Part shown: positions 17,108 through 25,361 of the stretch, one piece after another
Layout: each line of letters starts with the position of its first letter
Position numbering within the stretch: the first letter of the stretch is position 1
From: Hymenobacter chitinivorans DSM 11115
GTDB lineage: Bacteria; Bacteroidota; Bacteroidia; Cytophagales; Hymenobacteraceae
Assembly: GCF_002797555.1 (NCBI RefSeq)
Contig: NZ_PGFA01000003.1
Span: 620,001-684,000 of the forward strand
Direction: 5' to 3'
DNA length: 64,000 nucleotides
Program-made: the position numbers and the translations under genes
Notes under the pieces: generated by a model
What the model was told of the DNA's origin: nothing
What the model saw: the letters and a program-made list of their open reading frames with translations, nothing else
Databases searched by the model: none

Positions 17108-18244
17108 TTACCAGCGGTACTGCATCGTCAGGCCGTAGCTGCCGGCCCCGCCGGTGGGCGTGAGGCGCACCTGCTTGTACCAGGGCTGGGGCATAAGCAG
17201 GCCGGTTTCCTGGTCGCGCTTTACTTCCTTGCGCCCGTTCATCACCGCTATTTTGCCAAAGCCGTAGCCCAGCGCCAGGGCCAGCGGATAGTCGCTGGCC
17301 CAGTGCACGCCGTTGTTGAGCATGGCGTAGCTCAAAAGGCCCATCAGGGAGTAGCCCACCGGCCGCACAAAGCGGTATTCGGGGTAGTTTTCGGCAATAA
17401 CCGTGACCGTGGCCATGGCCGTGCTCAGGTGGCCCGAAGGGTAGGCGTCGTAGTTAGGCACGTGCTGGCTGTAGGTTTTCTGGTTCGGGAACAGCCGGAT
17501 TTTGCCCCGCGGGTAGGTCGTCGTGTACGGACTCTCACGGCCCGTGAGGTGCTTGAGCACCTGCACCACGAGGCCGTTGGTATACACGGCTTCCATCACC
17601 TGGCTGGCCGTTTGCGAGGCCCGGTTGTCGCGCCCGATCAGGCCGTAGGCCCAGAAGCCGCCGGCAATGCTCAGGTGGGTCCACCCGTCGCCGAGAAAGT
17701 ACATGGCGCTGTTCAGGTTCGAGGGGTAGTTGAACTCCAGGTCCAGCTGCTTGCCGTTGCCGTAGCGCAGGGGCACGTCAAACAACGTCGTTTGGGTGCT
17801 GGCCGAGGAAAGGTGCATGTGGCGGCCGAGCTGCTTGGCCCCGTCCAGAATCTGCTGGTCGAAGGCGTAGAGCACCACCGTGCTGACGACCACACCACCA
17901 ATCATGGGCAGGTTTTTCTTCTGAAAGGCAAACTTGGGGTAGGCCACCACGTCGCGCGGGATGTTGAGCAAAAACCGGAAGGGCTTGGGCCGCTCGTAAT
18001 GATAGGTCACGCCCGAGGGCATGCGGTAGTCGCTGCGGCGGGGCGGGCGGCCCGTGGTGTCGGCCGGTGCTACGGCGGCCACTGCCTTGCTCGAATCGGG
18101 CGCGGGCTGCTGCACCGAGTCGGCCGGGACAAGAACCGGTGGGCTCGTTGGCACGTCCTGGGCTGTGGCCGAGAGGCCCAGGCTCAGGCCGCCGGCTACC
18201 AGTAGAAGGCGGGAGATTGAAACGGGAAGCGTAAAAAAACTCAT
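17108..18244 (-). CDS. PAP2-family membrane phosphatase
   Basis: This 378-residue protein has an N-terminal signal (LLLVAGGLSLGLSATAQ) and then a low-complexity Pro/Ala linker to about residue 85. The PAP2 motifs appear in order: KHLTGRESPY (phosphate-binding region), YPSGHLSTAMA with the catalytic His, and GVHWASDYPLALALGYGFG with the second His/Asp pair. Members dephosphorylate lipid phosphates such as undecaprenyl pyrophosphate or phosphatidic acid at the periplasmic face. The substrate cannot be told from sequence. It is convergent with the SDR gene. Confidence 0.87.
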   Translation of the reverse strand: MSFFTLPVSISRLLLVAGGLSLGLSATAQDVPTSPPVLVPADSVQQPAPDSSKAVAAVAPADTTGRPPRRSDYRMPSGVTYHYERPKPFRFLLNIPRDVVAYPKFAFQKKNLPMIGGVVVSTVVLYAFDQQILDGAKQLGRHMHLSSASTQTTLFDVPLRYGNGKQLDLEFNYPSNLNSAMYFLGDGWTHLSIAGGFWAYGLIGRDNRASQTASQVMEAVYTNGLVVQVLKHLTGRESPYTTTYPRGKIRLFPNQKTYSQHVPNYDAYPSGHLSTAMATVTVIAENYPEYRFVRPVGYSLMGLLSYAMLNNGVHWASDYPLALALGYGFGKIAVMNGRKEVKRDQETGLLMPQPWYKQVRLTPTGGAGSYGLTMQYRW

Positions 18245-18603
18245 TGCTAGCTATAAAATCCGGGCACAAAAGTAGTGCAAAACCTGCGAAGAATGTAGTG
18301 CGGAGCTGGAGATAATAGGGGCGTAAATAATTGTTTATGAAGATGTTCTAGTAAGCTCCAACGGTGAGTTTATGATGAAGAAACGACGGCTGCAAATGCT
18401 CAGGAAGTGCTGCCGCGCCCCGGTTGAAAACGGCTGATTGTGAAGGGGATGCTTGGCCGGCTGGCCGTGGCAGCTGGACCGGGGCGGCAACTCACGGCCC
18501 GATGATTTTCAGCCGGCCCCAGCCCGGTAGCCCGGCCGGAGTAGCGCTTCCCGGGCCGTTTGCGTATCTTAGGCAGACTGGTTTCTCTTCCCGCCCTACC
18601 TCC
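18245..18603. other. intergenic gap before the aldehyde dehydrogenase
   Basis: The aldehyde dehydrogenase frame runs back open to 18424, but that extension has no domain match and is treated as non-coding. A -7-like TATCTTAG at about 18566-18573 could be the dehydrogenase promoter. I see no RNA gene or repeat here. Confidence 0.4.
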
Positions 18604-20055
18604 ATGACCGTTTCTTCCGCGCCGGCCGCTGCTGCGGCTGCCCCCGTAGCCGACTCCCCGACCCATCTCTTTGAGCAGCAACGGCTGCGGGCCCCGGTGC
18701 TGCGCCGCGAGTCGGCCGAGGAGCGGGCCGGCCGCATCCGCCGCCTCGGCCAGTGGATCGAGCAAAACCGCCGGGCCATTGAGGAGGCCCTGTACGCGGA
18801 TTTTCGCAAGCCCCCGGCCGAAACCGACGTCACCGAAATCTGGTCGAGCCAGGTCGAAATCAAGCACACGCTCAGCCATCTCAAGCAGTGGATAAAGCCC
18901 CGCCGGGTGGGTACACCCCTGTCGCTGATGGGCACCACCGCCTGGGTGCACCACGAGCCCAAGGGCGTCTGCCTGATTATTGCGCCCTGGAATTACCCGT
19001 TTTACCTGGCCATCGACCCGCTGGTGTCGGCCCTGGCCGCCGGCAACTGCTGCATTATCAAGCCTTCGGAAATGACGCCGGCCGTGGCTGCCCTGCTCAG
19101 CCGCATGGCCCGGGAGCTGTTTGATCCGGCCGAGGTAGTCGTGGTAGAAGGCGACAAAGACGTGGCCACGGCCCTGCTGCAATTGCCCTTCGACCATATC
19201 TTTTTCACCGGCAGCCCGGCCATCGGCAAGGTGGTGATGCGGGCCGCCGCCGAGCACCTGACCAGCGTCACGCTGGAGCTGGGCGGCAAGTCGCCGGTAC
19301 TGGTGGATGCCACGGCCAACCTGCGCGACGCGGCCGAAAAAATTGTTTGGGGCAAGTTTATCAACGCCGGGCAGACCTGCGTGGCCCCCGACTACGTGCT
19401 GGTGCAGGAGAGCGTGCAGGAGCAGTTTGTGGCGGAAGTGCGCCGGGCGGTGGGCCGCCTCTACGACCCCGCCGGCGAGGGTGTTATTAACTCCCAATCG
19501 TACGCCCGCATCGTCAACAAGCACCACTTTGCCCGGGTGTCGGGCCTGCTCGAAGACGCCCAGCGCGCCGGGGCCCACGTGGTGCTGGGCGGCATCGTGG
19601 ACGGCAGCCAGTGCTTTATCGAGCCTACCCTGCTGCTCGACGCCGCCCCCGACAGCCGGGTGATGCAGGAGGAAATATTCGGGCCGCTGCTGCCCATTCA
19701 GCCCTTTAAAACCCTGATGCAGGCCGCCGACTTCGTCAATGACCGGCCCAAGCCGCTGGCGTTGTACCTGTTTACCCAAAGCGCTGAAAACCAGCGCTAC
19801 CTGCTGCAAAACGTGGCTGCCGGCGGGTGCTGCATCAACGAAACCATCCTGCACCTGGCCCACCCCGATTTGCCCTTCGGCGGCGTCGGCAACAGCGGCA
19901 TGGGCAAGGCCCACGGCCACTATGGCTTTCTGGCTTTCTCCAACGAAAAAGCCGTGCTCAAGCAGCGCACCGGCCGCACCGGCATCAAGTTCATGTACCC
20001 GCCCTACACCCCGAAAGTGCAGAAAATGGTGGACTGGCTGATGCGGCTGTTTTAG
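18604..20055 (+). CDS. aldehyde dehydrogenase (class 3-like)
   Basis: Starting at 18604 gives 483 residues, the usual length for this class. Key motifs are the cofactor site IIAPWNYPFYLAIDPL, the general base E225 in LELGGKSP, and the catalytic cysteine C259 in INAGQTCVAPDY. Near the end, PFGGVGNSGMGKAHGHYGF is typical of the ALDH3/fatty-aldehyde branch. It oxidises aldehydes to acids with NAD(P)+. The next gene on the strand is a GMC-type alcohol oxidase, so the two may act in sequence on long-chain alcohols. They are separated by a terminator inside a repeat, so not one transcript. Confidence 0.92.
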   Translation: MTVSSAPAAAAAAPVADSPTHLFEQQRLRAPVLRRESAEERAGRIRRLGQWIEQNRRAIEEALYADFRKPPAETDVTEIWSSQVEIKHTLSHLKQWIKPRRVGTPLSLMGTTAWVHHEPKGVCLIIAPWNYPFYLAIDPLVSALAAGNCCIIKPSEMTPAVAALLSRMARELFDPAEVVVVEGDKDVATALLQLPFDHIFFTGSPAIGKVVMRAAAEHLTSVTLELGGKSPVLVDATANLRDAAEKIVWGKFINAGQTCVAPDYVLVQESVQEQFVAEVRRAVGRLYDPAGEGVINSQSYARIVNKHHFARVSGLLEDAQRAGAHVVLGGIVDGSQCFIEPTLLLDAAPDSRVMQEEIFGPLLPIQPFKTLMQAADFVNDRPKPLALYLFTQSAENQRYLLQNVAAGGCCINETILHLAHPDLPFGGVGNSGMGKAHGHYGFLAFSNEKAVLKQRTGRTGIKFMYPPYTPKVQKMVDWLMRLF

Positions 20056-20076
20056 CGGTCTGAATCGTTGTTTAGT

Positions 20077-20239
20077 CTGTCCTCCTGAGCTTTTGCGAAG
20101 GACCTTTCTCCCCTGAGTGACAAGCTTCTTTCAACGTCACAAAGCCCTTTACCGCGTCAGTGGTAAAGGGCTTTGTGCATTGGTAGAAACTTCGGTGGGG
20201 TAGGCGAGGACGGTCCTTCGCAAAAGCTCAGGAGGACAG
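20077..20239. repeat. 28-bp inverted repeat enclosing a terminator (dispersed repeat family)
   Basis: Arms 20077-20104 and 20212-20239 are perfect 28-bp complements; the inner part of each arm reads CTCCTGAGCTTTTGCGAAGG. Inside, CACAAAGCCCTTTACC and GGTAAAGGGCTTTGTG (20138-20153 and 20162-20177) form a 16-bp terminator stem. The arm sequence is related to the left arm of the 58472-58568 element (GTCMTSCWGAGS, then CGAAGSAYCT), which marks a repeat family. Confidence 0.75.
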
Positions 20240-20403
20240 CCGAAGCGTACCTTCTTCCTGGAAGCCCAGCTGCACATCGGGCCGAACCCCAGTGGTTTAA
20301 ATTACGCGGCATGCCGACTATCTGGGAGAAAATGCCGATATTTTCAGGCTGCCAGCCCGTTGGGGTTGTGCCCTCCGTCCCGCCCGTATTGCTCTGCCAC
20401 ACC

Positions 20404-22449
20404 ATGAACCTCTCCGCTGCCCACCACCCCACGCTGCAGGCCCTGGCCGACACCTTTATTCCGGCCCTGCCCGGCCGCCCCGACAAGCCCGAGTTCTGGG
20501 CGCGGGCCGGCTCGGAAGGCGTGGATATGCAGAAAATAGCGGAAGTACTCAGCGCCCAGCCCCTGGCGGCTCAGCAGGAGTTTGACAAGCTGCTGGGTTT
20601 GCTCAACAACCCCATGCTGGGCCTGACCTGGTTTGGCCCGCTCAAGCCCTTCGTGCGCCTCGACGCCGACCAGCGCCAGCAGATGCTGCGCAGCTGGGCC
20701 CAGAGCAACCTACCCCAGCTGCGCAAAGGCTTTCACGCCCTGCGCAAGCTGCTGCTGTTCTTGTACTACGGCTCGTCGGCGGCCGAGCAGGGTGGCAACG
20801 GGGCATGGGCTCACATCGGCTACCCCGGCCCGCTGCCCGACGAGGTGGTGGACACGCCCAAGCCCATCCGGACCCTGCAGCCAACTGCCGACACAACCTA
20901 CGACTGCGACGTGCTCGTCATTGGCAGCGGGGCCGGGGGCGGGGTGGTGGCCGGCGAAATGGCCGCCGCCGGCTACGACGTACTGGTGCTGGACAAAGGT
21001 CCCTACTGCCACGGCTGCGACTTTACCCAGCGCGAAGTCGACATGATGGGCAAGCTGTACGACGCCAAGGGCGCCCTCTGCACCCAGGACGGCGGGGTGG
21101 CCTTGCTGGCCGGCAGCTGCCTGGGCGGAGGCACTACCGTCAACTGGGCCGGGGCCTTCCGCACCCCCGACTACGTGCTGCAGGAATGGGCCCGGGAGCA
21201 TCAGGTGCCGCACTTTACTTCTTTGGAATTCAAGCGCAGCCTCGATGCTGTGTCGCGGGCCCTGAGCGTGAACATCGACTACGCCCGCCACAACGGGCAG
21301 AACCAGGCCTTGTGGGACGGTTCCACCAAGCTGGGCCAGGAAGTAAAGCTGATTCCGCGCAACGAGAAGGGGCTTACCGACTCTGACCAGCATTTCCAGG
21401 GCCTGGGCTACACTACCTTGGGCGACCGGTACGGCATCAAGCAGGGCACGCTGAACACGTATCTGCTCCAGGCCTTCGAGCACGGCGCCCGGATTCTGGC
21501 CGACACCCACGTGGAGCGCGTGACCATCGAGGCCGGAGTGGCCAAAGGCGCCCAGGCCGTGCACACCACCACCGACGGCCGCCGCGTAAGCATCACGGTG
21601 CGGGCCAAGCGGGTGGTGGTGGCCGGCGGCTCGGTGCAGTCACCGGCGCTGCTGCTGCGCAGCGGGCTGCGGCACCCGCACCTGGGGCAGCACCTGCACC
21701 TGCACCCCACGGTGGCGGTTTCGGCCCTGTATCCGCACGCCATCAACCCCTGGCACGGCCCGAGCATGTCGGTGGTGAATGACTGCTTCACAATGCTGAA
21801 CGGCACCAACTTCGGCGCCAAGCTTGAAACTCCGCCCGCCCACGCCGGACTCATGGCTATGGTGCTGCCCTGGCTTAGCGGCGAGCAGCACAAGCAGATG
21901 ATGCTGGACGCGGCCCACCTGGGCAGCTTTATCGTGCTAACCCGGGACCGGGACGGGGGCCGCGTCAGCGTCGACAAGCACGGCGCCCCCGTGGTCGACT
22001 ACGTGCTCAGCGACTTCGACCGGGCCAGCATGCTGCAGGGTGTGCGGGCGGCGGCCGAAATTCATGTAGCCGCTGGTGCCCAAAAAGTGTATCTGCCCCA
22101 CGGCACGTTGCCCACGCTGGAAGCCGACGGCGGCGTGCTGCACAACCCCGAGCTGCTCGATAAGCTGCCCCACCTGGGTTGGAAACCCAACCAGTTTAGC
22201 CTCTACAGCGCCCATCAGATGAGCACCTGCCGCATGGGCGGCACCGAGGCCACCCACCCGGTGGGGCCCAACGGCGAAACCTACGAAGTGCGCAACCTGT
22301 TCGTGGCCGACGCCTCGGCGTTTCCGGCCTGCAGCGGCGTCAACCCGATGCTGACCATTATGGCCCTGGCCCACTACACGGCCCAGGAAATGAAGGCTAG
22401 CAGCCCCGTAGTAGCTTTTTCGAGCAACCGGGCGGCAACTACCGTCTAA
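20404..22449 (+). CDS. GMC-family FAD oxidoreductase, long-chain alcohol oxidase-like
   Basis: The ATG at 20404 gives 681 residues; the frame upstream overlaps the repeat and is not protein-like. Residues 1-150 are a helical N-terminal region (LQALADTFIPALPGRP) like that of fatty-alcohol oxidases. The FAD site is DVLVIGSGAGGGVVAGEMAA near residue 170, followed by LAGSCLGGGTTVNWAG. The C-terminal GMC part has STCRMGGTEATHPV and VADASAFPACSGVNPMLT, with the active-site His region. It would oxidise a primary alcohol to an aldehyde with FAD. It pairs functionally with the aldehyde dehydrogenase upstream. Confidence 0.87.
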   Translation: MNLSAAHHPTLQALADTFIPALPGRPDKPEFWARAGSEGVDMQKIAEVLSAQPLAAQQEFDKLLGLLNNPMLGLTWFGPLKPFVRLDADQRQQMLRSWAQSNLPQLRKGFHALRKLLLFLYYGSSAAEQGGNGAWAHIGYPGPLPDEVVDTPKPIRTLQPTADTTYDCDVLVIGSGAGGGVVAGEMAAAGYDVLVLDKGPYCHGCDFTQREVDMMGKLYDAKGALCTQDGGVALLAGSCLGGGTTVNWAGAFRTPDYVLQEWAREHQVPHFTSLEFKRSLDAVSRALSVNIDYARHNGQNQALWDGSTKLGQEVKLIPRNEKGLTDSDQHFQGLGYTTLGDRYGIKQGTLNTYLLQAFEHGARILADTHVERVTIEAGVAKGAQAVHTTTDGRRVSITVRAKRVVVAGGSVQSPALLLRSGLRHPHLGQHLHLHPTVAVSALYPHAINPWHGPSMSVVNDCFTMLNGTNFGAKLETPPAHAGLMAMVLPWLSGEQHKQMMLDAAHLGSFIVLTRDRDGGRVSVDKHGAPVVDYVLSDFDRASMLQGVRAAAEIHVAAGAQKVYLPHGTLPTLEADGGVLHNPELLDKLPHLGWKPNQFSLYSAHQMSTCRMGGTEATHPVGPNGETYEVRNLFVADASAFPACSGVNPMLTIMALAHYTAQEMKASSPVVAFSSNRAATTV

Positions 22450-22528
22450 GGTGCATCTTTGCGGAATCTTGGCGCGGCCTCTGGCGGGATTAGGCTGGGC
22501 GGATAACCGCCGGGCATAGTTTTCGCGT

Positions 22529-22969
22529 ATGCAGCGCAGTTTATCTCCGCTCCTTATGCTCCTTTCTCGTTCCCTGCTGGTTATTGGCGCGCTTAGCACC
22601 GTCACGTTTGGTTGTGCCCGTCGGCACAAGGCTGATATTCCGGAAGCCAAATCGGTGCCCGTGGCACCCGCGCCGGTACCCAAAGCTGCCGCCCGCGACC
22701 TGACCGACGTGATGACTGACGAGCTCAAGCTGCTGCCCGACCAGCAGGGCAAGGTGCGGGCCATTTTGAGCGGCACGGTAGAAAAAGTAAACGATGCCCG
22801 CCAGCGCAACGCCGGCAACCAGACGGCCTTGATGGCGGAGCTCAAGAAAATCAACGCAGACTCTGAGGGCCAGCTTAAGGCCGTGCTGACGGCCGTGCAG
22901 TACAAGCAGTACCAAAGCAAAAAGCGCCAGATGCAGGCCCAGATGCAGGCCCGCCGCACCGCCAAGTAA
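22529..22969 (+). CDS. small lipoprotein with helical, Spy-like domain
   Basis: This 146-residue protein has a signal segment and a probable lipidation cysteine in STVTFGCARR at residue 29; the lipobox is imperfect. The mature part is helical and basic. Spacing such as LTDVMTDELKLLPDQQGKVR and QLKAVLTAVQYKQYQSKKRQ resembles Spy/CpxP-like periplasmic chaperones and the small 'DUF4890' proteins of Bacteroidota. That likeness is only by pattern. It ends 6 bp before the 3' end of the convergent SDR gene. Confidence 0.65.
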   Translation: MQRSLSPLLMLLSRSLLVIGALSTVTFGCARRHKADIPEAKSVPVAPAPVPKAAARDLTDVMTDELKLLPDQQGKVRAILSGTVEKVNDARQRNAGNQTALMAELKKINADSEGQLKAVLTAVQYKQYQSKKRQMQAQMQARRTAK

Positions 22970-22975
22970 GTTGCT

Positions 22976-23764
22976 TTACCGCACCTGGGCCTTGCGCAGC
23001 ACCCGGCTGAACAGGCCGGGTACCAGTCGTTTCAGATACACGCCCAGGGTTTCGCGGCCCCCGATGTACACTTCCTCCCGGCGCCGGGCAATGGCCCGTA
23101 CGGCCTGCCGGGCCAGGTCTTCGGGCGCCAGGCCCTGCTCAGTAGCCGCGTCCATGGTGCGCTGGGGGCTGCCGTCGGCGGTGAGGGCGTTGATGGAAAC
23201 CCCAGTGCGGATAAAGCCCGGGCAAATGATGGTGATGCTGACTCCGCTCTGCCAGATTTCGGCCCGCAACGAGTCGAAAAAGCCGTGCAGGGCGTGCTTG
23301 GAGGCGGCGTAGGCGCTGCGGTAGGGCGAGCCAAACTTGCCCACCAGGCTGCTCACCACCACGATTTGCCCGCTTTGCTGGCTGAGTAGCCGGGGCAAAA
23401 CGGCCTTGGTCAAAGCCACGGTGCCGAAGTAGTTGACTTCCATCAGGCGGCGGTGCACGTCGAGGCTGGTGTCCAGGGCCAGGGAGCGTTGACTGATGCC
23501 GCCGTTGTTGATGAGCACGTCGAGGCGGCCGTAGTGGGCTAGCACTTTCTCCGCGCAGGCCGGCAGAGTATCGGCCTGCCCCAGGTCCAGGGGCACGAGC
23601 AGCACCGCGGCCGGGGCGCAGGCCGCGGCTACCCGCTCCAGCTCGGCCACGTTGCGGGCCGAGAGCACCAGCCGGGCCCCGGCCCGGGCAAATTCCTTGG
23701 CCAGGGCTTCGCCGATGCCGGCCGAAGCGCCCGTAATCCAGACGACTTGTTGGGAGAAGAACAT
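22976..23764 (-). CDS. SDR-family oxidoreductase (DHRS7-like)
   Basis: This 262-residue protein has a Rossmann fold with the nucleotide loop TGASAGIGEALAKEFARAGA, NNGGISQRS, and catalytic YAASKHALHGF. The region after it, IICPGFIRTGVSINALTADG, is characteristic of the SDR group that includes acylglycerone-phosphate reductases and DHRS7 proteins. The C-terminus is basic (YLKRLVPGLFSRVLRKAQVR), which may bind membrane. An NADPH-dependent ketone reductase is the best guess; the substrate is unknown. Confidence 0.88.
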   Translation of the reverse strand: MFFSQQVVWITGASAGIGEALAKEFARAGARLVLSARNVAELERVAAACAPAAVLLVPLDLGQADTLPACAEKVLAHYGRLDVLINNGGISQRSLALDTSLDVHRRLMEVNYFGTVALTKAVLPRLLSQQSGQIVVVSSLVGKFGSPYRSAYAASKHALHGFFDSLRAEIWQSGVSITIICPGFIRTGVSINALTADGSPQRTMDAATEQGLAPEDLARQAVRAIARRREEVYIGGRETLGVYLKRLVPGLFSRVLRKAQVR

Positions 23765-23975
23765 TTAATTCGCAGTGAGCTAAGTAGGACCGGAAGCAAT
23801 ATAGAGGTTCGGGCGGGCTTCACGGAGCGCTTTTATAATCAGTATTTCCTATATTCAACACAAGGCAGGCAACCTTTCGGCCTGGACCGTCATCTATCCG
23901 CACGTCGCCGCCCGCAGTGCTACTGGGTAGCGGAAAAATAATGTGCCGCACTTTGCTTTTTCGGGTAATATGCTC

Positions 23976-23995
23976 TACTTTGTATTGCATGCTAC
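23976..23995. promoter_or_regulatory. possible PadR-type operator before the ABC efflux operon
   Basis: TACTTTGTATTGCATGCTAC has partial dyad symmetry and resembles PadR-family operators, which contrast TACTTTG with CAWAGTA halves. It overlaps a -7-like TACTTTG and lies 37 bp before the ATPase start. No PadR gene is present in the window. Confidence 0.3.
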
Positions 23996-24031
23996 TGTGT
24001 TAAGCAAGTAACCTGATATCTGGTCTGCCCT

Positions 24032-24700
24032 ATGATTCAGCTTCGCAATATTCGCAAGACCTACGAGGTGGGTACCAACCGCCTGGAGGTGCTCAAGGGC
24101 ATCGATCTGCACATCCGGGAGGGCGAGCTGGTCAGCATCATGGGCTCCTCGGGGTCGGGCAAAAGCACGCTGCTCAACATTCTGGGCATCCTCGACGATT
24201 TCGACCAGGGCGACTACACCCTGGCTGGCACCCGCATCGACCGGAACCTGACCCAGACCCGGGCCGCGCAGTACCGCAATCAGTTTCTGGGCTTCGTGTT
24301 TCAGTCCTTCAACCTGCTCAACTTCAAGAATGCCCTGGAAAATGTGGCCTTGCCGCTGTATTACCAGAAAGTGAGTCGGCGGGAACGAAACCGCCTGGCC
24401 CTGGAATACCTCGACCGGGTGGGCCTGGCCGACCGCGCCGACCACCTGCCCAGTGAACTTTCGGGCGGGCAGCGGCAGCGCGTGGCCATTGCCCGGGCTC
24501 TGATCAGCCGGCCCAAGCTCATCCTGGCCGACGAGCCCACCGGTGCCCTCGACACCCAGACTACCCAGGAGGTGATGGACATCTTCAAGGCCGTGAACAA
24601 GGAGGGCATGACCGTCGTCATCGTGACCCACGAAAACGACATTGCCGACCAAACCCAGCGCCTGATCCGCATCCGGGACGGCCTGATTGTGAAGGAATAA
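24032..24700 (+). CDS. ABC transporter ATPase, MacB/LolD type
   Basis: This 222-residue ATPase is complete: Walker A GSSGSGKST, Q-loop FVFQSFNLL, signature LSGGQRQRVAIARAL, Walker B LILADEPTGALD, and the switch His in VIVTHEND. Length and motifs match the ATP-binding subunits that pair with FtsX-like permeases in MacB-type systems. It heads an operon: a secreted protein, two permeases and a membrane-fusion protein follow on the same strand. Together they would drive mechanotransmission-type export across the envelope. Confidence 0.93.
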   Translation: MIQLRNIRKTYEVGTNRLEVLKGIDLHIREGELVSIMGSSGSGKSTLLNILGILDDFDQGDYTLAGTRIDRNLTQTRAAQYRNQFLGFVFQSFNLLNFKNALENVALPLYYQKVSRRERNRLALEYLDRVGLADRADHLPSELSGGQRQRVAIARALISRPKLILADEPTGALDTQTTQEVMDIFKAVNKEGMTVVIVTHENDIADQTQRLIRIRDGLIVKE

Positions 24701-24728
24701 GTGGTGAGGTGGTGAAATAGTGAGTTTT
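24701..24728. repeat. octamer-like repeat after the ATPase gene
   Basis: Read on the minus strand, this gap is a run of CACTATTT, CACCACCT and CACCAC units. Similar 8-nt periodic runs occur at 25334-25355, 28037-28074 and 28098-28130. Confidence 0.5.
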
Positions 24729-24764
24729 TCGTTCTGATTCTTCCTGATCCTGACTCTTTTAGCT

Positions 24765-25280
24765 ATGAAAACAACTGTTATTGCTCTGGCTTTCCTGGGC
24801 GCTCTGGCCGCCGCTACGCCCAGCTTGGCTCAAACCTCCGTTGCCGACCAACAGGCTCTAATGCGCGACCTGGACCGGCTGATGCGCAACCCGCAAAAAC
24901 CGAAGCAGGAGCTGCACCTGGCTCTGAAAGGCTGCCACGCCGAGCAGATTATCCGGGACCGGGATGCCGACGTGGAAATGGCCAAGCCGCTGGCCGTAAG
25001 CTACGGCGGCTCCAACTCGGGCTGGTCGATGAGCATGGACAAGGGCTTTTTCGAGCTGAAGATGGCCTTCGAGTGGGCCGACGTGACGTCGATGACCTAT
25101 GCCCTGGAAAAGGACGAGGATGAGGACGAGCCCCGGCACTACCAAATCAAGATTACCAAACGCAAGAAAACCAGCAACGTCAGCTTCGAAATTCCGCTCT
25201 ACACCACCAACGAGGCCACGGTAAAAGACGTCATGCGCCGCCTGGAAAAAGTGCGCCAGAGCTGCGGAAGCAGGAATTAA
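24765..25280 (+). CDS. secreted protein of unknown function inside the ABC operon
   Basis: This 171-residue protein has a clean signal peptide (ALAFLGALAAATPSLAQ). The mature part is mixed alpha/beta and highly charged, with an acidic patch (EKDEDEDEPRH), and ends with a basic helix (VMRRLEKVRQSCGSRN). Two cysteines, in LKGCHAE and RQSCGS, could form a disulfide. I recognise no family. Its position between the ATPase and the first permease, with short gaps on both sides, suggests a periplasmic accessory of this transporter, but nothing in the sequence proves it. Confidence 0.7.
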   Translation: MKTTVIALAFLGALAAATPSLAQTSVADQQALMRDLDRLMRNPQKPKQELHLALKGCHAEQIIRDRDADVEMAKPLAVSYGGSNSGWSMSMDKGFFELKMAFEWADVTSMTYALEKDEDEDEPRHYQIKITKRKKTSNVSFEIPLYTTNEATVKDVMRRLEKVRQSCGSRN

Positions 25281-25333
25281 GGATTGGCACGTGGCTGTAA
25301 GACGCCGCAAATCAATTTCACTTCTCCCATTCC

Positions 25334-25355
25334 CACCTTAGCACCTCAGCACCTT
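25334..25355. repeat. short tandem octamer CACCTYAG
   Basis: CACCTTAG, CACCTCAG and CACCTTA stand head to tail just before the start codon of the first permease. Confidence 0.5.
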
Positions 25356-25361
25356 ACCCCT

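Noticed and set aside
16598..18205. 535-codon open frame on the plus strand
   Set aside because: It spans the end of the SDR gene, a strong terminator and the antisense of the PAP2 gene, so it cannot be a real gene.
18400..19920. 506-codon open frame on the minus strand
   Set aside because: It is antisense to the aldehyde dehydrogenase, whose catalytic residues are intact.
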